Shown: positions 1 to 12,469 of the stretch, piece after piece
Layout of the letters: each line of letters starts with the position of its first letter
Position numbering within the stretch: the stretch's first letter is position 1
From: Torreya grandis
Taxonomy: Eukaryota; Streptophyta; Pinopsida; Cupressales; Taxaceae
Assembly (NCBI GenBank): GCA_037957365.1
Contig: JARHVA010003636.1
Span: 10,001-74,000 of the forward strand
Direction of reading: 5' to 3'
Length of the DNA stretch: 64,000 bases
Program-made: the position numbers and the translations under genes
The notes under the pieces: generated by a model
Seen by the model: only the letters and a program-made list of their open reading frames with translations
What the model was told of the DNA's origin: nothing
The model's database searches: none

Positions 1-1682
1 TAATTACATTTTTGGAACACCATTATGTTAAGTTGAAAGCAACATATAAAAATGAGAAAACTAATAATGATTTATTGAACTTTTACTATAACTAATTACC
101 ATTTATAATACTACATTACTAGATGTTGCACCACACTAATGCATCCATGATATGTGCCAAAAAAACACCATTATTAAACTTACCCATGATAAGGGCTAAA
201 CATTGTATATAAAAATATCTTAAGAGACAAGCCCATTATTCTGAATTCTCCCTGGAGGCTTTGATGTATCAAATCAACTGCTTGAATTTAATCAATGGTT
301 TTTCAATGGTAAAATATGTCCATAATGAAGAATTTTCTATGTGATAATCATTCTAGGGATAAAGCATACATTGTTTCTGTAGTATTATTTTTATGTATTT
401 ATTAAAGATAAATAGATATTTGTATCTAAGATGAATGTGCATACATTCATGCCATTGATATACATAATGTGTTATTATGTTAGATAAAATGTGCTATCAT
501 GTTAGATGAATTTTCTTGGCAATAAATGTATACAAGAGTAACATTAAATCCCTTCTTAAGGGGTAGAAATATTGGTAATTTCATGAAGTTAAATATCTGC
601 AACACTTGGAATATTTTTCCTATATTTTTTTCTCTTTTTTTTTCATTTGCTGATAGTTCATGTTTTCTTTCCTTAACTTGCAAGTGACATGGATTATATA
701 AGATAAGAAAGCATGCATGTCAATAAATGTGTCTACCTTGAGAGGACCAAAAATATTTCCCTATTTGCTTAAATTATTTTACATGGTTTTTGTGCATTTA
801 CCAATTTTTGTTTATGCTCCATTATTTTCTTTACCCATGTTTCACTTGTTTAAATACACATTTTAGCTATAAATTGGTGTGTCAATCTTTAAGCCAAAAT
901 ATTTTTGAAGGAGACTTTGTGCCATTTATAATGCTTTAATTTTGCATTCATGAGCATGCACACTTGTTAAAGAGATCAATGTATATTGACTGATTGTAGC
1001 CTTTTATTTTCTCCTACATATATCTTAGTTTCTAGTTGTCTCTTATTTCTTGCTTACTATGGTCATTAACCATTCTATTTTCTATTTATAATTTTAATGT
1101 AGCCATCAAATAAAAAGTTGAACATGTGAAGGCAAGAATAATTTTAACAACTTGATATAATTAGTCTAAAATCATGTTGGTGATATGCTTAGGAATTTTT
1201 AGCATCCTACCAATTATTCTCTTAGAAAAATATAGATGTCAATGTTAAAAAATATAGGTAACTCCCATCTTATACATAGAGTTTTTTAGAAGTGAAAAGA
1301 GCAACATATTTTGAAAAATTGGAGTGTCCTACCTCAAGAAATTATTCTCTTAATATATAAATTGGTGGATTTATTATGCATTAAAGATATTACATACAAT
1401 ACATAAATAATAATAAACCTTTATATAATTAAAAATGCACTATACCTGGTAAAGTTTGATGAATCTAATACCTATATACACATTTTTATAAGAAAACTTG
1501 GGGCATATATTCCTAAGAAATTGATAATTGGAATAAATATTATACCTAAAATAGAGGATTATTATTTTATATGAATGATATTCCATCCTATTTACTCCAT
1601 AGTATTTTGATTTCCCAATCCAAGAACCGTATGTATAATCCCTTACTAATTGTATACTTTTTGTAAATTAGATCATAAGGTA
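1..1682. repeat. Flank block A, copy 1 (duplication unit 1)
   Basis: AT-rich non-coding DNA directly upstream of the first long LTR. It aligns end to end with 19,039-20,720, and its first 1.05 kb aligns with 61,001-62,052. All three copies begin with the same TAATTACATTT stretch, and copies 1 and 2 both end exactly at an LTR start. Differences are mostly scattered substitutions, roughly 90-93% identity by eye. The short open frames here are not shared intact between copies, so I see no gene. A decayed TATA-like spot near 560-575 matches the better-preserved one at 19,585-19,607. Confidence 0.85.
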
Positions 1683-4325
1683 TGTTAGAAATATGATTGT
1701 CATTGATGTCAAAAGGGGCATTATGAGCATGTAATTGATGTTTAGTATTATATAAGGTGATTAGAGTATATTAAAAGGATCTTTTCAAAGTTTAATAATG
1801 ATTGGAATGTTTGTGTGCATGATTGGAATTCATTTGGTTCTTCACATTGATCATCTAGACATTTTGGGTCTATGATAGAAAGATGAGAAGACATTTTATT
1901 GACATCACGATAACCATGTATGAATGAGTATGGGAGAGTTTATCACATGGTTATGATCATATTAGTCCCTAGTATTTATGAACTATATTTGAAGTCTTGA
2001 GATGAAGCACAGTTGAAGATATGGGGATGAAAAGTTGGCTACTTGGATAGAATTCACTAAGTTTTTATACTTAGCCAAATTTTCAAAAAGGGATAAACAG
2101 AGCCAACTAAGCATTTTTATAAGGTTATCATTTGCAAAAATAGAGGTGTTAGGATAAAATTGTCACACGTGTATGTTCATTTTTGTTCCTAGTTTATATG
2201 CACTAAATATTAGTTTATGTGATGTAGCATGACAAAATATATACTTGAGTAAAGTAGAGCTCCAAGGTATTTTGACAAATTTTTCAAACACTTAGTCAAA
2301 TTTGTAGGTTGCAAGAAAAAGTTGAGAATGTATTTTTATGATGTCATATCTTGTATGTATGAAGGCTTCAAGAGAAATTACATAAATGGATGGAATCCCC
2401 TATGTAAGAGGATCATATACAATAACTTGAAGGTCATGCAACTAAGTGTGACAAGAGTTATGCAAGAACAAAGTTGGCCTTCCATGCAAGTTATAGGCAT
2501 AGCTAGCTCTAGAGTAGAATAATGTGACTGAGCATATTAAAGGTATTATATCTCACATGTGTGAAGGATTCATAAATAATTAAGCATATGTGTTTGTTCA
2601 CTTCATGCCTAGTTTATATCATCCAAATTTTAGACTAGGTGGTTAAGTGAAGTAGAAGATATGAAGGTGAAAAGTGACCCTTCCAAGCATAATTGAGATG
2701 GTCCCCATACTTAGAAATATATATAAAAATTAAAGTTTGAGATAGTTATAATATTAATGGTTCATGCTTAATTGGATGTTAGAGATCCAATGGAGCACAC
2801 CAAAGTCAAATTGTCAAAAGGAGATCCAAGTGAGCACATAAATCATAAGTGTCACATTCATAGGGCTTATCAGAAAAGGACCTAATGAGCATAAGTTTAT
2901 TAGATTTAATGATCAAGTTTATCAAAATATCTTATGGTACATGGGTGATCATGCAAAGGAAATCCAATAGAGTGAATGGAATTAAATGTTATAAAGTGAT
3001 TGATGTTTATCAACAGAATAGCAAGTTAAAGACCAAACAAATTTGAAAAGATCATTGAAGTCAAAGTGATCTAAATATGTAGGAAGTAGTGAGATGAGAT
3101 TAAAGTGTTGAAGTTTAATGACCAAGTCAAGGTAAAGGTTGTGCATCTTCAGAGATCGAATGGTATGTAGAAGCAATTATCTACAGATCGATGGACATGT
3201 TTTAAAGAGTGAAACATTAAATTTCAGCAGTGTAAAAAGATCTGATAGAGGGAGAGAGCTTGAAGATGGTGAAAATAAAGATATCCAAGGATAGTATTTA
3301 AAGTGTTTAAATTCCAATGGTTAAGTGGAAAAACATGAAAGTAAGCCATGAATCTTGACATAGACAATGAGATTAATTTATCCAACTGATCAAATCTACA
3401 TTAAAGAGCCTATGCATTAAAACTTGAGTCTAATAGATGTTATAGATAGTAAATAGACCTAAAATTATGGCATAATGCATGGAATTGAGATGTAGGAAAC
3501 TTACAGTTCAAGTCATAATGAACTAAAGTATAGAATTAGTATGATGTGTTACAATTCAAGTGTAAACACAAAGAAGAAGCAAACCCTAGATTCATTACTT
3601 ATATCTATAACATATATGACACAAGAAGATTTAGATAGAGACATTCTAATTATTTCAAATATAAAACATAATGACACAGAGGTTGTAGACAGAGATGAAG
3701 TGTGTTAAATAGATACATATGCAGGCATAGAAAGAGAAGCATAGAGAGGAAGAAAGGCACACAAAGATAATGTGCAAAGAATAAGCAGTTATAGATTAGA
3801 ATTTTAATAGAGATAATAGAGTTGGATTCATTTATGAATATACTTTTATACTATATTTATAGTTCCATACATCTAATTGGTTGGTGCCATCAGACAAATT
3901 GAGTTGGTGCTTAATTCTTTAGGGTTAGTGCCCTTAAACATTATAACCAGTGTGGTTAAGCTAAGTTAGCATTCAATTAAGGATTTGGCACTTCCTTACA
4001 ATTTATTATCTTAAACTATGGGATTAGTTTCTCCTTATGTTTGGTGCCCTTAACTTTAGAACTAGTGAGGTTTTACCAATGAGGCTTTGAACTATGAGGC
4101 TAGATTAGAATAGTACATTCTAGCATCTATTCTCATCATGGTTTTTCCCTTTGGGTTTCTTACATATAAATCTGGTGTCAAGTGTATTTGAGTTTGTGTG
4201 ATCTCTACATATTTGATTTCATACACATATATCTTTTAATTTACATTAAAAGTATTTAAAGAACTAGTTTTAATTGATATATTGATTCACCTCACCCCCT
4301 CTTAGTATCTAGTTATGTTCCAATA
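1683..4325 (+). repeat. 5' LTR of gag-only element 1
   Basis: Long terminal repeat of about 2.64 kb. It starts TGTTAGAA and ends TTCCAATA, followed at once by a Met-tRNA primer site. The same sequence recurs at 7,671-10,268 (3' LTR), 20,721-23,347, 32,444-34,784, 37,690-38,881 (partial) and from 62,053 (partial). The terminal inverted repeat is TGTTRGAA/TTCCAAYA; copy 2 keeps the perfect 8-bp form. Near its 3' end (about 3,880-4,110) are imperfect repeated modules containing variants of TTGGTGCCCTTAAA. It is long for a Copia-type LTR. No coding capacity is seen. Confidence 0.9.
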
Positions 4326-4341
4326 ATTTGTATCAGAGCCT
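4326..4341 (+). other. Primer binding site, element 1
   Basis: The sequence after the LTR end reads TTTGTATCAGAGCC. It matches the complement of the plant initiator-Met tRNA 3' end (TGGTATCAGAGC) apart from a G-to-T change. The copies at 23,350 (TTGGTATCAAAGCC) and 38,884 support it. It would prime minus-strand DNA synthesis. Confidence 0.85.
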
Positions 4342-4397
4342 AGGGTTCCTTAAAAGAAGCTTAATCAACCTAGGTAGATCTTTGAATAGTTAACATA

Positions 4398-6897
4398 ATG
4401 GCTATTCAAGAAGGATCTTCATCAAACAAAGCACCTCTCTTTGATGGATCTAACTATGCATTTTAGAGCATAAGAATGGAATCATACTTATCCTCATTAG
4501 GGTTTTATGTATGGATGTCTATAATAAATGGATATACATCCTGTGATACAAATCCTATTGATCAGGCTTCAAAGAAGGCATATGAGTGCAATGTCAAGGT
4601 AAAGAATGTTATTCTCTATGGATTGTCCAAATTAGAGTTTGTCAAAGTAATGCAGTGTTAAAATGCTTAAGATATCAAGAATAATTTGAAGATAATATAT
4701 GAAGGTGATGATAAGTTAAAGTAGTACAAGCTACAAATATAAAGAGGAATGTTTTAGAGTCTTAAAATGACTAAAGAAGAGAAGATTGTAGACTACGTTC
4801 TCAAGGTAGATGAAATATTCAATGCAATCAGAGGCCTTGGAGAAGAAATGAAAGAATCAATCATTTCCAAAAAGGTTTTAAGATCTTTTCCATCAAGCTA
4901 CGATTGTAAAATCTCTATAATAGAGGAAGCAAGATATCTAGAGGATCTCACTATAGATGAGTTACATGGAACCTTCACTTCTTATGAGATGAGAATGAGA
5001 GAAGCAGATACTCCTAAGAGAGAATATGAATCAAAACATCTAGGAAAGCAAAAATAAAATCATCTACATATAGATCTAAGAAGATTGATTAATAAGAAGC
5101 CAACTTTGTCAAAATTTTGAAAACAGGATCTAGCAAAGGTAAGTTACCCTTTAAACATTTTAATTATGGTGAAGTAGGATATTTTACTGCTAAATGTCCT
5201 TATTAAAAAAAAGGATAACTTTGAGCAAGAAGAGGATGGAAAAACAATGAAGCCCCACTATTTTAAAAGGAGTAGCTTTTTTAAAAACAAGAAAAAATTG
5301 TATATAAGAGAAGATAGTGACTCATTGAATGATAGTGATAGCTCAGATGATGACCATGATTGTGCCTTTATGGCTGAGAGAAATTAATCCATGTTCATGA
5401 CATTAGGGTCAACTTCTATAGATCTAGATTAAGAGGAAGTTGAAGACTCTGATGAAGAAGAGGAAGGAGAAGTAGACCTTGAGTGTGAACTCATTTGTGC
5501 TCTAGATGAGATTGATAACTTGAGAAAAGAGAACAATACAAAAGAAGCTTGGACAAAAAAATTGAAAAAATGTCTAAAAATCTTGAAAAATCAAATTGGA
5601 TGGTAATAAGCCTTAAGACTCATGTTAAAGAGGCTAAAAGAATAGAAGATGTAGTCAAAATTAAACTACAATTCAAATATGATGAGTGTATGAGGCTAGA
5701 AGCAAAGATAGTGGCTTTGAGAAAGGAGCTTGAAAATTCTAAAGAATAAATATTCAAAGGTCTAAATATGATAGGAGGATCAGACGTTCTGATGAATTGA
5801 TCATCTCTCAAAAGCCATCAAAAGGAAAATCTAGTCTTGGTTATGAAAAGGGGAAAAGTCTCATAACTAGTACATCTGCTAAGTTATATCATAATTTCAA
5901 ATTAGAAGGATCAAAAGCAAAGAAAGAGAGAGCTTGAAAGGATACAAAGACAAACACAAGAAATGTTGATGTGAAGAAGGCTAAAGCTGAAAAAAAAGCC
6001 TAAGGAAAGGAAAAAGAATAATGAGTCCATCTTTGCAAACTCAAGGAAGATGCAGAAGACAAAGGAAGCTGATGTAGATAGTTACATAAACATGAGAAGA
6101 CCATTAAGGTAACCCAATGCTATGACCAAGTATTCCTCATCCGTTTATGGTTATTATTATACATGTAATTGATTTGGTCATAAGGCTAGTAAATGTAGAG
6201 TTGTACCTATAAGGAAAACCAACTTTGTAAGAAAAAATCATTTGTGCCCTTGGTAGATACAAATGTAATGTGCTATAATTGTATAATTTTTTGTCACATA
6301 ACTAAACAATGTAGAACAAGCTTTGAAAGACCAAAAGTATAAAGTGTGAAGAAAATCGTGCCTCCCAGTGTGAATAAATGTTCACAAGTCTCTGGAAAAG
6401 AGAAAAGTTAGACCAAAAGGACATATAAGCAACCTAAGCATATATGGAAAGTGAAATATCAAGACATGATGAAGAATGCTACAGAGGTTAGAAAATGTCA
6501 AGAGCTCTCAATGTCTGCACATGTTGAGAATGAGAAGACAAAGATCAAGGAGAAGTCCAATGTGTTGTCTGAGGATAGTTTTGAAGTATTTACAGATTTA
6601 AGTGAACATCTTACTACTATATATCAAGTATCAAGCATAGAACATTAGTCTTATGTTCCTAGTGATGAGATTATAAGATGCAACAAAGATTCATCAAATG
6701 AATAGGTATGTCATGGATCCATATTATCTCCATGTATTGTTAACTTAATCATAGATAAAAAGGAGAATAGTGTAATGGATGAGCATGTTACTTATCTCAA
6801 GCATAAGAATAAGAAAAAGAACAAAAATCACAAGAGGACAAAGGAGGAGAAGGAACATGAGGAGTTATGGGCAACTCCTAGTTTCACATTGTTCTAG
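4398..6897 (+). pseudogene. Degenerate gag of gag-only element 1
   Basis: A Copia-type gag read from the ATG at 4,398 to a stop near 6,895, with many internal stops. The N-terminus carries a FDGSNY-type motif as in plant DUF4219/UBN2 gag proteins. A UBN2-like helical part follows (4,767-5,057 is its best open stretch; TKEEKIVDY, then LTIDELHGTFTSYEMRM). Then come a decayed knuckle near 5,150-5,205, an acidic stretch, a Lys/Glu-rich coiled-coil-like part (about 5,500-5,750) and two decayed CCHC knuckles near 6,140-6,310. No protease, integrase or RT follows before the purine tract. In related copies the paired knuckles read CYRCNQFGHKASKC and CYNCNNFGHIAKQC, as I recall from gags of SIRE-like Copia elements; that lineage link is inference. 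Non-functional as written. Confidence 0.8.
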
Positions 6898-7656
6898 GAC
6901 ATTGTGAAGTAAGATGTCTCTTTTTTATTCTTCTTAAGAGACCCTTGTTGGTGGACAAAAAATTTATGTCTATTATAGATTTTAACTCAAGTAGGTTGTG
7001 ATGATGACTTGATCAAACCATTTCAATTGTTACGTATAAAGTTTCTGTAGGGACAAATGAGTGTTTCAATATGACATAATGAGATTGTTGGAGTACATCT
7101 CATATATATGGTCTGCAGATTCATTTGGCATATGGTTTATAATGAAAGAAACCCTTGACATTGTGTATCTTAGGTTATATAAATAATTTGGGTTACCAAA
7201 ATAAAATAACATTTGTAAAATGATGATATACATATGTTAAGATAATAAGAGACTGAGAGAAAAGGCTAGTAAGCCTATATGAAAGCTCCTACATCACATC
7301 ACTAGATACTAGTGATAGAGTCTAAGTACAAGGTTCTTGGATAAACTCCTTTATCTAATAAAGGGGAGAAAACATTAGACAAATAGGGAGGATTCCCTTT
7401 TCCATTGATGTCAAATAGGGAGAAAAAGGGCAAATGCTCTTTGTAGAAGTTTTGAGAAAAAGTGCAAATGTTCTTTGTAAATGTTTGGAAGAGCAGCGTA
7501 AGTGTCCATGATGAGTTTAGGAAAATGTATCATTTCCTAAAGGGTAACAAGTATGGTATGAATATATTTAGTTCATACTCATCGTAATCCAAGGCAAGAA
7601 ATGATAGAGAAAGAACAAAGTATTAGAACATCAGAGCATTTAGTTTGCCATCAATG
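6898..7656 (+). other. Non-coding tail of gag-only element 1
   Basis: About 0.76 kb between the gag end and the purine tract. It is conserved in elements 2 (31,562-32,430) and 3 (41,434-42,066 and 43,243-44,119) but has no open frame and no pol motifs. A Copia element would carry protease to RNase H here. Preservation of this tail in all copies argues that pol loss is a family property rather than a private deletion. Elements 2 and 3 have about 100 bp more sequence in this tail near the GTGTAAAAYGATGATATAC stretch. Confidence 0.7.
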
Positions 7657-7670
7657 ACAAAGGGGGAGAT
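7657..7670 (+). other. Polypurine tract, element 1
   Basis: ACAAAGGGGGAGAT lies directly before the 3' LTR start TGTTAGAA. The identical tract occurs at 32,431-32,443. It is the expected plus-strand primer of an LTR retrotransposon. Confidence 0.85.
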
Positions 7671-10268
7671 TGTTAGAAATATGATTATCATTGATGTCAA
7701 AAAGGAAATTATGAGTATGTCATTGATGTTAAATATTGTATATGGTGATTAGAGTATATGAAAAGGATTCTATTAGACATTAATAATGATTGGAATGCTT
7801 GTGTGCATGACTAGAATTCATTTGGTTCTTCACATTGATCATCTACACATTTTGGGTATATGACAGAAAAGATGAGAAGGAATTTTGCTAACATCACCAT
7901 TGCCATGGGTGAATGAGTATAGGAGAGATGGTCATATGGTTGTGATAATATTAGTCCCTAGTAATTATTTACCATATTTGAATCCATGATATGAAGTGTA
8001 GTTGAAGATATGGGGATGCAAAGTTGGCTACTTGGATAGAATTCACTAAATTTCTATAATTAGAGCTAAATTTGAAAAAAGGGACAAATGGATCCAAGTA
8101 ATCATATTTATGAGGTTAAAATTTACACACATGGAGGTGTTAGTACAAAATGATCACATGGGTTTATTCATTTTCATGCCTAGTTTATATACGCAAAATT
8201 TCATGTCATGCAATGTAGTTCAACAAAAGATATGTTTGAGAAAAATAGGGCTCCAAAGTATTTTGTCAATGTTTTCCAATTGTCAAATATTAAATTTACA
8301 ACAAAATTTTGAGAAGGCATTTTTATGATGTCATATCTTGCACAGTTAAATTTGTAGTTTGCAAGAAAAAGTTGAGAAGGCATTTTTATGATGTCATATC
8401 TTACACATATAAAGGCTTTAGGAGTAATTGGATATATGGATGGAATCATATATGTAAGAATATAATATGCACTAATTTTTAGGTCATGTGACCAAGTGTG
8501 ACAAGAGGTATGCAAAAATAAATTTGGCCTTCTAGGCAAGTTCTCTGTACAGCTAGCTCTATGGCAGAATAATCTGAGTGAGTAGATTCATGGTGTTATA
8601 TATCACACACATGAAGGATTCAAAAATAATTGAGAATATAAGATTTTTCACTTTCATGCCTAGTTTATATGGTCCAATTATTAGACCAGGTGATTAAGCG
8701 AAGTAAAAGATATGAAGGTGCAAAGTGAGCCTTCCAGGCATAATTGAGATGGTCCCCATACTTAAACAAATCTACAGAAGGTAAAGTTTGAGCTATTTGG
8801 AAGATCAATGGTTCACACTTAATCTAAAATTAGAGATCCAATAGAGCATGATGAATTCAAATTTTTAAAAGGAGCTTTGTGTGAGCACACAAATGACAAG
8901 TGTCACGTTCACAGAGCTTGTCAGACAAAGACCCAATGAGCATAAGCACGTCAAAGTTAATGATTGAGATTGTTAAAAGATCTGATAGTGTGTGGGTGAT
9001 CATGCAAATGAGATATAATGGAGTGAATGAATTCAAATGATATACAGTTATAAATTTTGTTGACATAATGGAAATTTAAAGATTGATCAGGTTTGAGAAG
9101 ATTGATAGAAAATAATTGATCTAAAGATGTAGGAAGCAATGAGATGAGATCAAACTGTTTACGTTTAATTACCAAGTCAAGGTAAAGGTCATGCATCTTC
9201 ATATATTTAATGACACATGAAATCTAGGATCTGAAGATTGATGGATGTATTTTAAAGAGTGGAACATTAAAGTTTAGTAGTGTACATAGATCTGACAAAG
9301 TGAGATAGCTTGAAGATGGCATGAAGAAAGAGATCAAAGGACAATATTTAAAGTTTTTAAATTCTAATGATCATGTGGAAAAACATGAATGAACATGCAA
9401 AAAAATGTGAGTAATCCATGAATCTCAATGTAAATAATGAGATTGATCAATCCAACTGATCAAATCTACATTAAAGAGCTTGTGCATTAAATTTTGAGTC
9501 TAATAGATGTTATAGATAGTAAATAGACCTATAATTATGGAATGATGTATGGAATCGAGATGCAAGAAACATACATTTCAAGTCATAATGAACTAAAGTC
9601 TAGAATTTGCATAATGTGTTATAGTCTGAGTGTGAACACACAAAAGAAGCAAAAACTAAATCCACTATTTATATATATGACATTTAGGACACATGCAGAT
9701 GTAGTTAGATCCATTAAAATTATTTCAAATTAAAAAAATAGTGACATAAAGTCTATAGAGAGAGAGATGAAGTGTGTCAAATAGAACATATACAGACACA
9801 GTGAGAGAGATGGGTAGAGAAGAATAAAGGCACATAGAGATAATGTATAGAGAATGAACAGTTACAAATTAGACTTGTAATAGATAGAACAGGGTTAGAT
9901 TCAATTATGAATCTATTTTTTATACTAGATTTTTATCTCCATAGATCTGATTGGTTGGTACCATCAGACAAGTTGAGTTGGTGCTCAATTAGGGGATTAG
10001 TGTCTCCTTTAGGTTAGTACCCTTTAACATTTTAACTAGTGAGGTTAAGTTGAGTTGTTGCTCAGTTAGGGAGTTGGTACTTCCTTAGAGTTGGTGATAT
10101 TAAACTAGGGGATTGGTGTCTCCTTAGGTTTGGTTCCCTTAAATGTGTAACCAGTGAGCTTTTTCCAGTGAGTCTTTGAACTGAGTTTGGATTAGAATAG
10201 TAGATTCTAGCAGCTATTCTCATCGTGGTTTTTCCCTTTGAGTTTTTCACATATAAATTTGGTGTCAC
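7671..10268 (+). repeat. 3' LTR of gag-only element 1, 3'-truncated
   Basis: Aligns with 1,683-4,190 and stops inside the GGTGTCAC stretch, lacking the last ~130 bp and the terminal TTCCAACA. Element 2's 3' LTR stops at the same base (34,784), and spacer B follows in both. It carries a private 63-bp tandem duplication (repeat starts at 8,311 and 8,374). Divergence from its own 5' LTR is roughly 12-15% over the first ~150 bp, compared by eye, so the insertion is old. No target-site duplication can be read because the end is missing. Confidence 0.85.
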
Positions 10269-12469
10269 ATATAATTCAATCATGTTATAAATATGCAAGT
10301 ACATTAGTCATTTAAATCAATCCATGTAAGCATATAGATAAGTCATCTAAGAATCTAATGAAATCTTAATAGAATCTAGCATTTATTTTCATTGGATTTT
10401 AGAAGACATCAAGAATTTATAGGGCATTCATTGTATTATAGAGGATTATGATAACAAGACAATTGTAATAAATCATCTAACTGATTCACTAGATTGTATG
10501 TTACTTGGAATGTTGTCTTTGATATAATATATCATTGATGGCCTTGATAATTAGTTTATATTTAACAATTAAATTGAACTTGAGTATAAGCCCCAAAATA
10601 ATTCCTTTTCCTTATCCTTTGCATGTTGTACTAGAGTTGAAGAAGAAGTTCAATTTCATAGTGATTAGCATAATAACTCTAGCCCTATTGTCAAATTGAA
10701 ATTTTTGTTGACTATAATATACCAAAAATATGGAATCTAAAGCCTTGGTTCCAAAAAATATGAAGTACAATTTTGAGAAGGTGCTTAAGTCAACACAAAT
10801 TTTCTAGAATGAGAATGTTTTACCATAGAACCCATAATTTTATTTTTAAATTGTGATGAATATTTCTAAATTAAGTGAAATCAAGATGCTTCTTTAAAAC
10901 ATCTCTTTTTCATTTGTTGTTGTGAAATTACAATATTATTTAACTTTACTTTTAGTATTTTACATCTACCTTTCCATATTTTAGATTTTTTTATTTTTTA
11001 TTTGTTATACTACAGTCAAATTTATATGACTGTGCACAAGTATGGACATTTATAGAACTATCGAATCTGGGGGATGAGATTTTTAATTTTTATTTTTCTT
11101 TTTTACATCCTTAAAATCAATTGAAACTCTCAGTTTTGTAGGGTTTGAAACTTATTTTTTAATCTACCCAACCCAATGGAATACAACTTCCCGTTTAAAT
11201 CATATACATTGGATTTTTTATTTTATATTTAACTTAACAAAAAACAACTTGATTTAGAATTATGAAAATAAAATAAAAGATGAGGATAAATATGAAAACA
11301 CTAATTATTTTTATACGAGAAATCTAGTTTGTATTAAGTGAATATGCAAATTATTTGTAGCACTCAATCTTCCATTTATGGCCACAATTGAAGCTCTGCC
11401 TCGTAGAAAAAATCATTGGCCCTAACCATAAGAGACATAAATATATATCATCACACCTAATCTGATAAGATGCTTTGGCCAAAACCTACAAATATAGTCC
11501 TTAAAAAATCATCATCATAAAAAAATAGAGCTGATTATTTTTTTCAAAGGAGAGTTTATGCTCTTGTTAAAGAAGGGTGGCCACACTTTTATAACATTGA
11601 CTTAAAAAATTTAGGGAAATTTCATTTCAAGTGGAAATATGTATATGGTGAGAGTTTTTAAAAATAATTTAACTTCTAAATTTAATAATAGTCTTAAAAA
11701 ATACAGCAATTAATTGAATATTTTATGTTTTATGGAATCATATTTTATATATAATTCTATATTTGTGTCTACAATACTTCTAGAGAAAAATATTATAAGT
11801 CCTTTCTATGAGACCATTGTTTTACAGGGTGGTCCTATGAAAAGAACAATTACAACTATTTTTGTGTTACAAATGATTCCATACAAATGTAAATTTCATG
11901 ATATAATAAAAAATAGAATCTTTATTTTAAAAATAAACATAACTATTATTTAAGAGAAAATAAGTAACAATAAAGACAAGAATTTTCAATACCTAAATAG
12001 AATATTTAAATACTATAAATATATTTAATTATTCTATAAAAAATTTATAATTCTTTTTTATATTCAAATTTTCCAAATTTTTTTAATAAATATACTAATC
12101 ATATTTTAAAACTTATCATACTAAATTGGTTGTATTTGCCCTTAAATAATTTCAACAACATCCATTATAATTTTTTCTACAATGAAATGGCATGAGACCT
12201 TGGTCTTAATCTTTGGTTTTTTTGGGCAAGCATAAACTACACAAAAGTATATATCAAAAATCGAAGAGTAGGATATAAATTACAGTATATGGAATGAGAC
12301 CAAGGTCTTAGTCTTTATTTTGTTTTAATGAAATTAAAGGTTTTGAAAATCTTTTCTTTCATAGAAGTTCAAGTAAAACTAGACGTCACTAGCCAATATT
12401 ACAATCAAAATTTAAACTAATTTAAATGTGTCATGCTGCAAAGCATTAGATGGTACTAAATAAGACCAA
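10269..12469. other. Spacer B, copy 1 (no gene seen)
   Basis: AT-rich DNA between the truncated LTR and the UGT relic, matching 34,785-36,976 at roughly 94-96% in stretches I compared. Because the UGT relic is on the minus strand, this is the former 3' flank of that gene. A 79-codon frame at 11,714-11,953 is present in both copies but looks unconstrained (see rejected items). Two GAGACC-NN-GGTCTTA-like palindromes lie near 12,195 and 12,296. Confidence 0.7.

Noticed and set aside
5444..5490. Acidic repeat-rich stretch as a separate gene
   Set aside because: It is the acidic linker of gag, continuous with the frame on both sides.
8201..8539. 112-codon minus-strand frame with internal repeats
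   Set aside because: It lies antisense in an LTR, and its repeated peptide reflects the local 63-bp duplication. It is not open in the other LTR copies.
11714..11953. 79-codon frame present in both spacer copies (also 36,213-36,452)
   Set aside because: It opens with TTG, and the two copies differ by about a dozen amino-acid changes against two or three silent ones, so there is no sign of protein-level constraint. The shared frame follows from recent duplication of the whole spacer.
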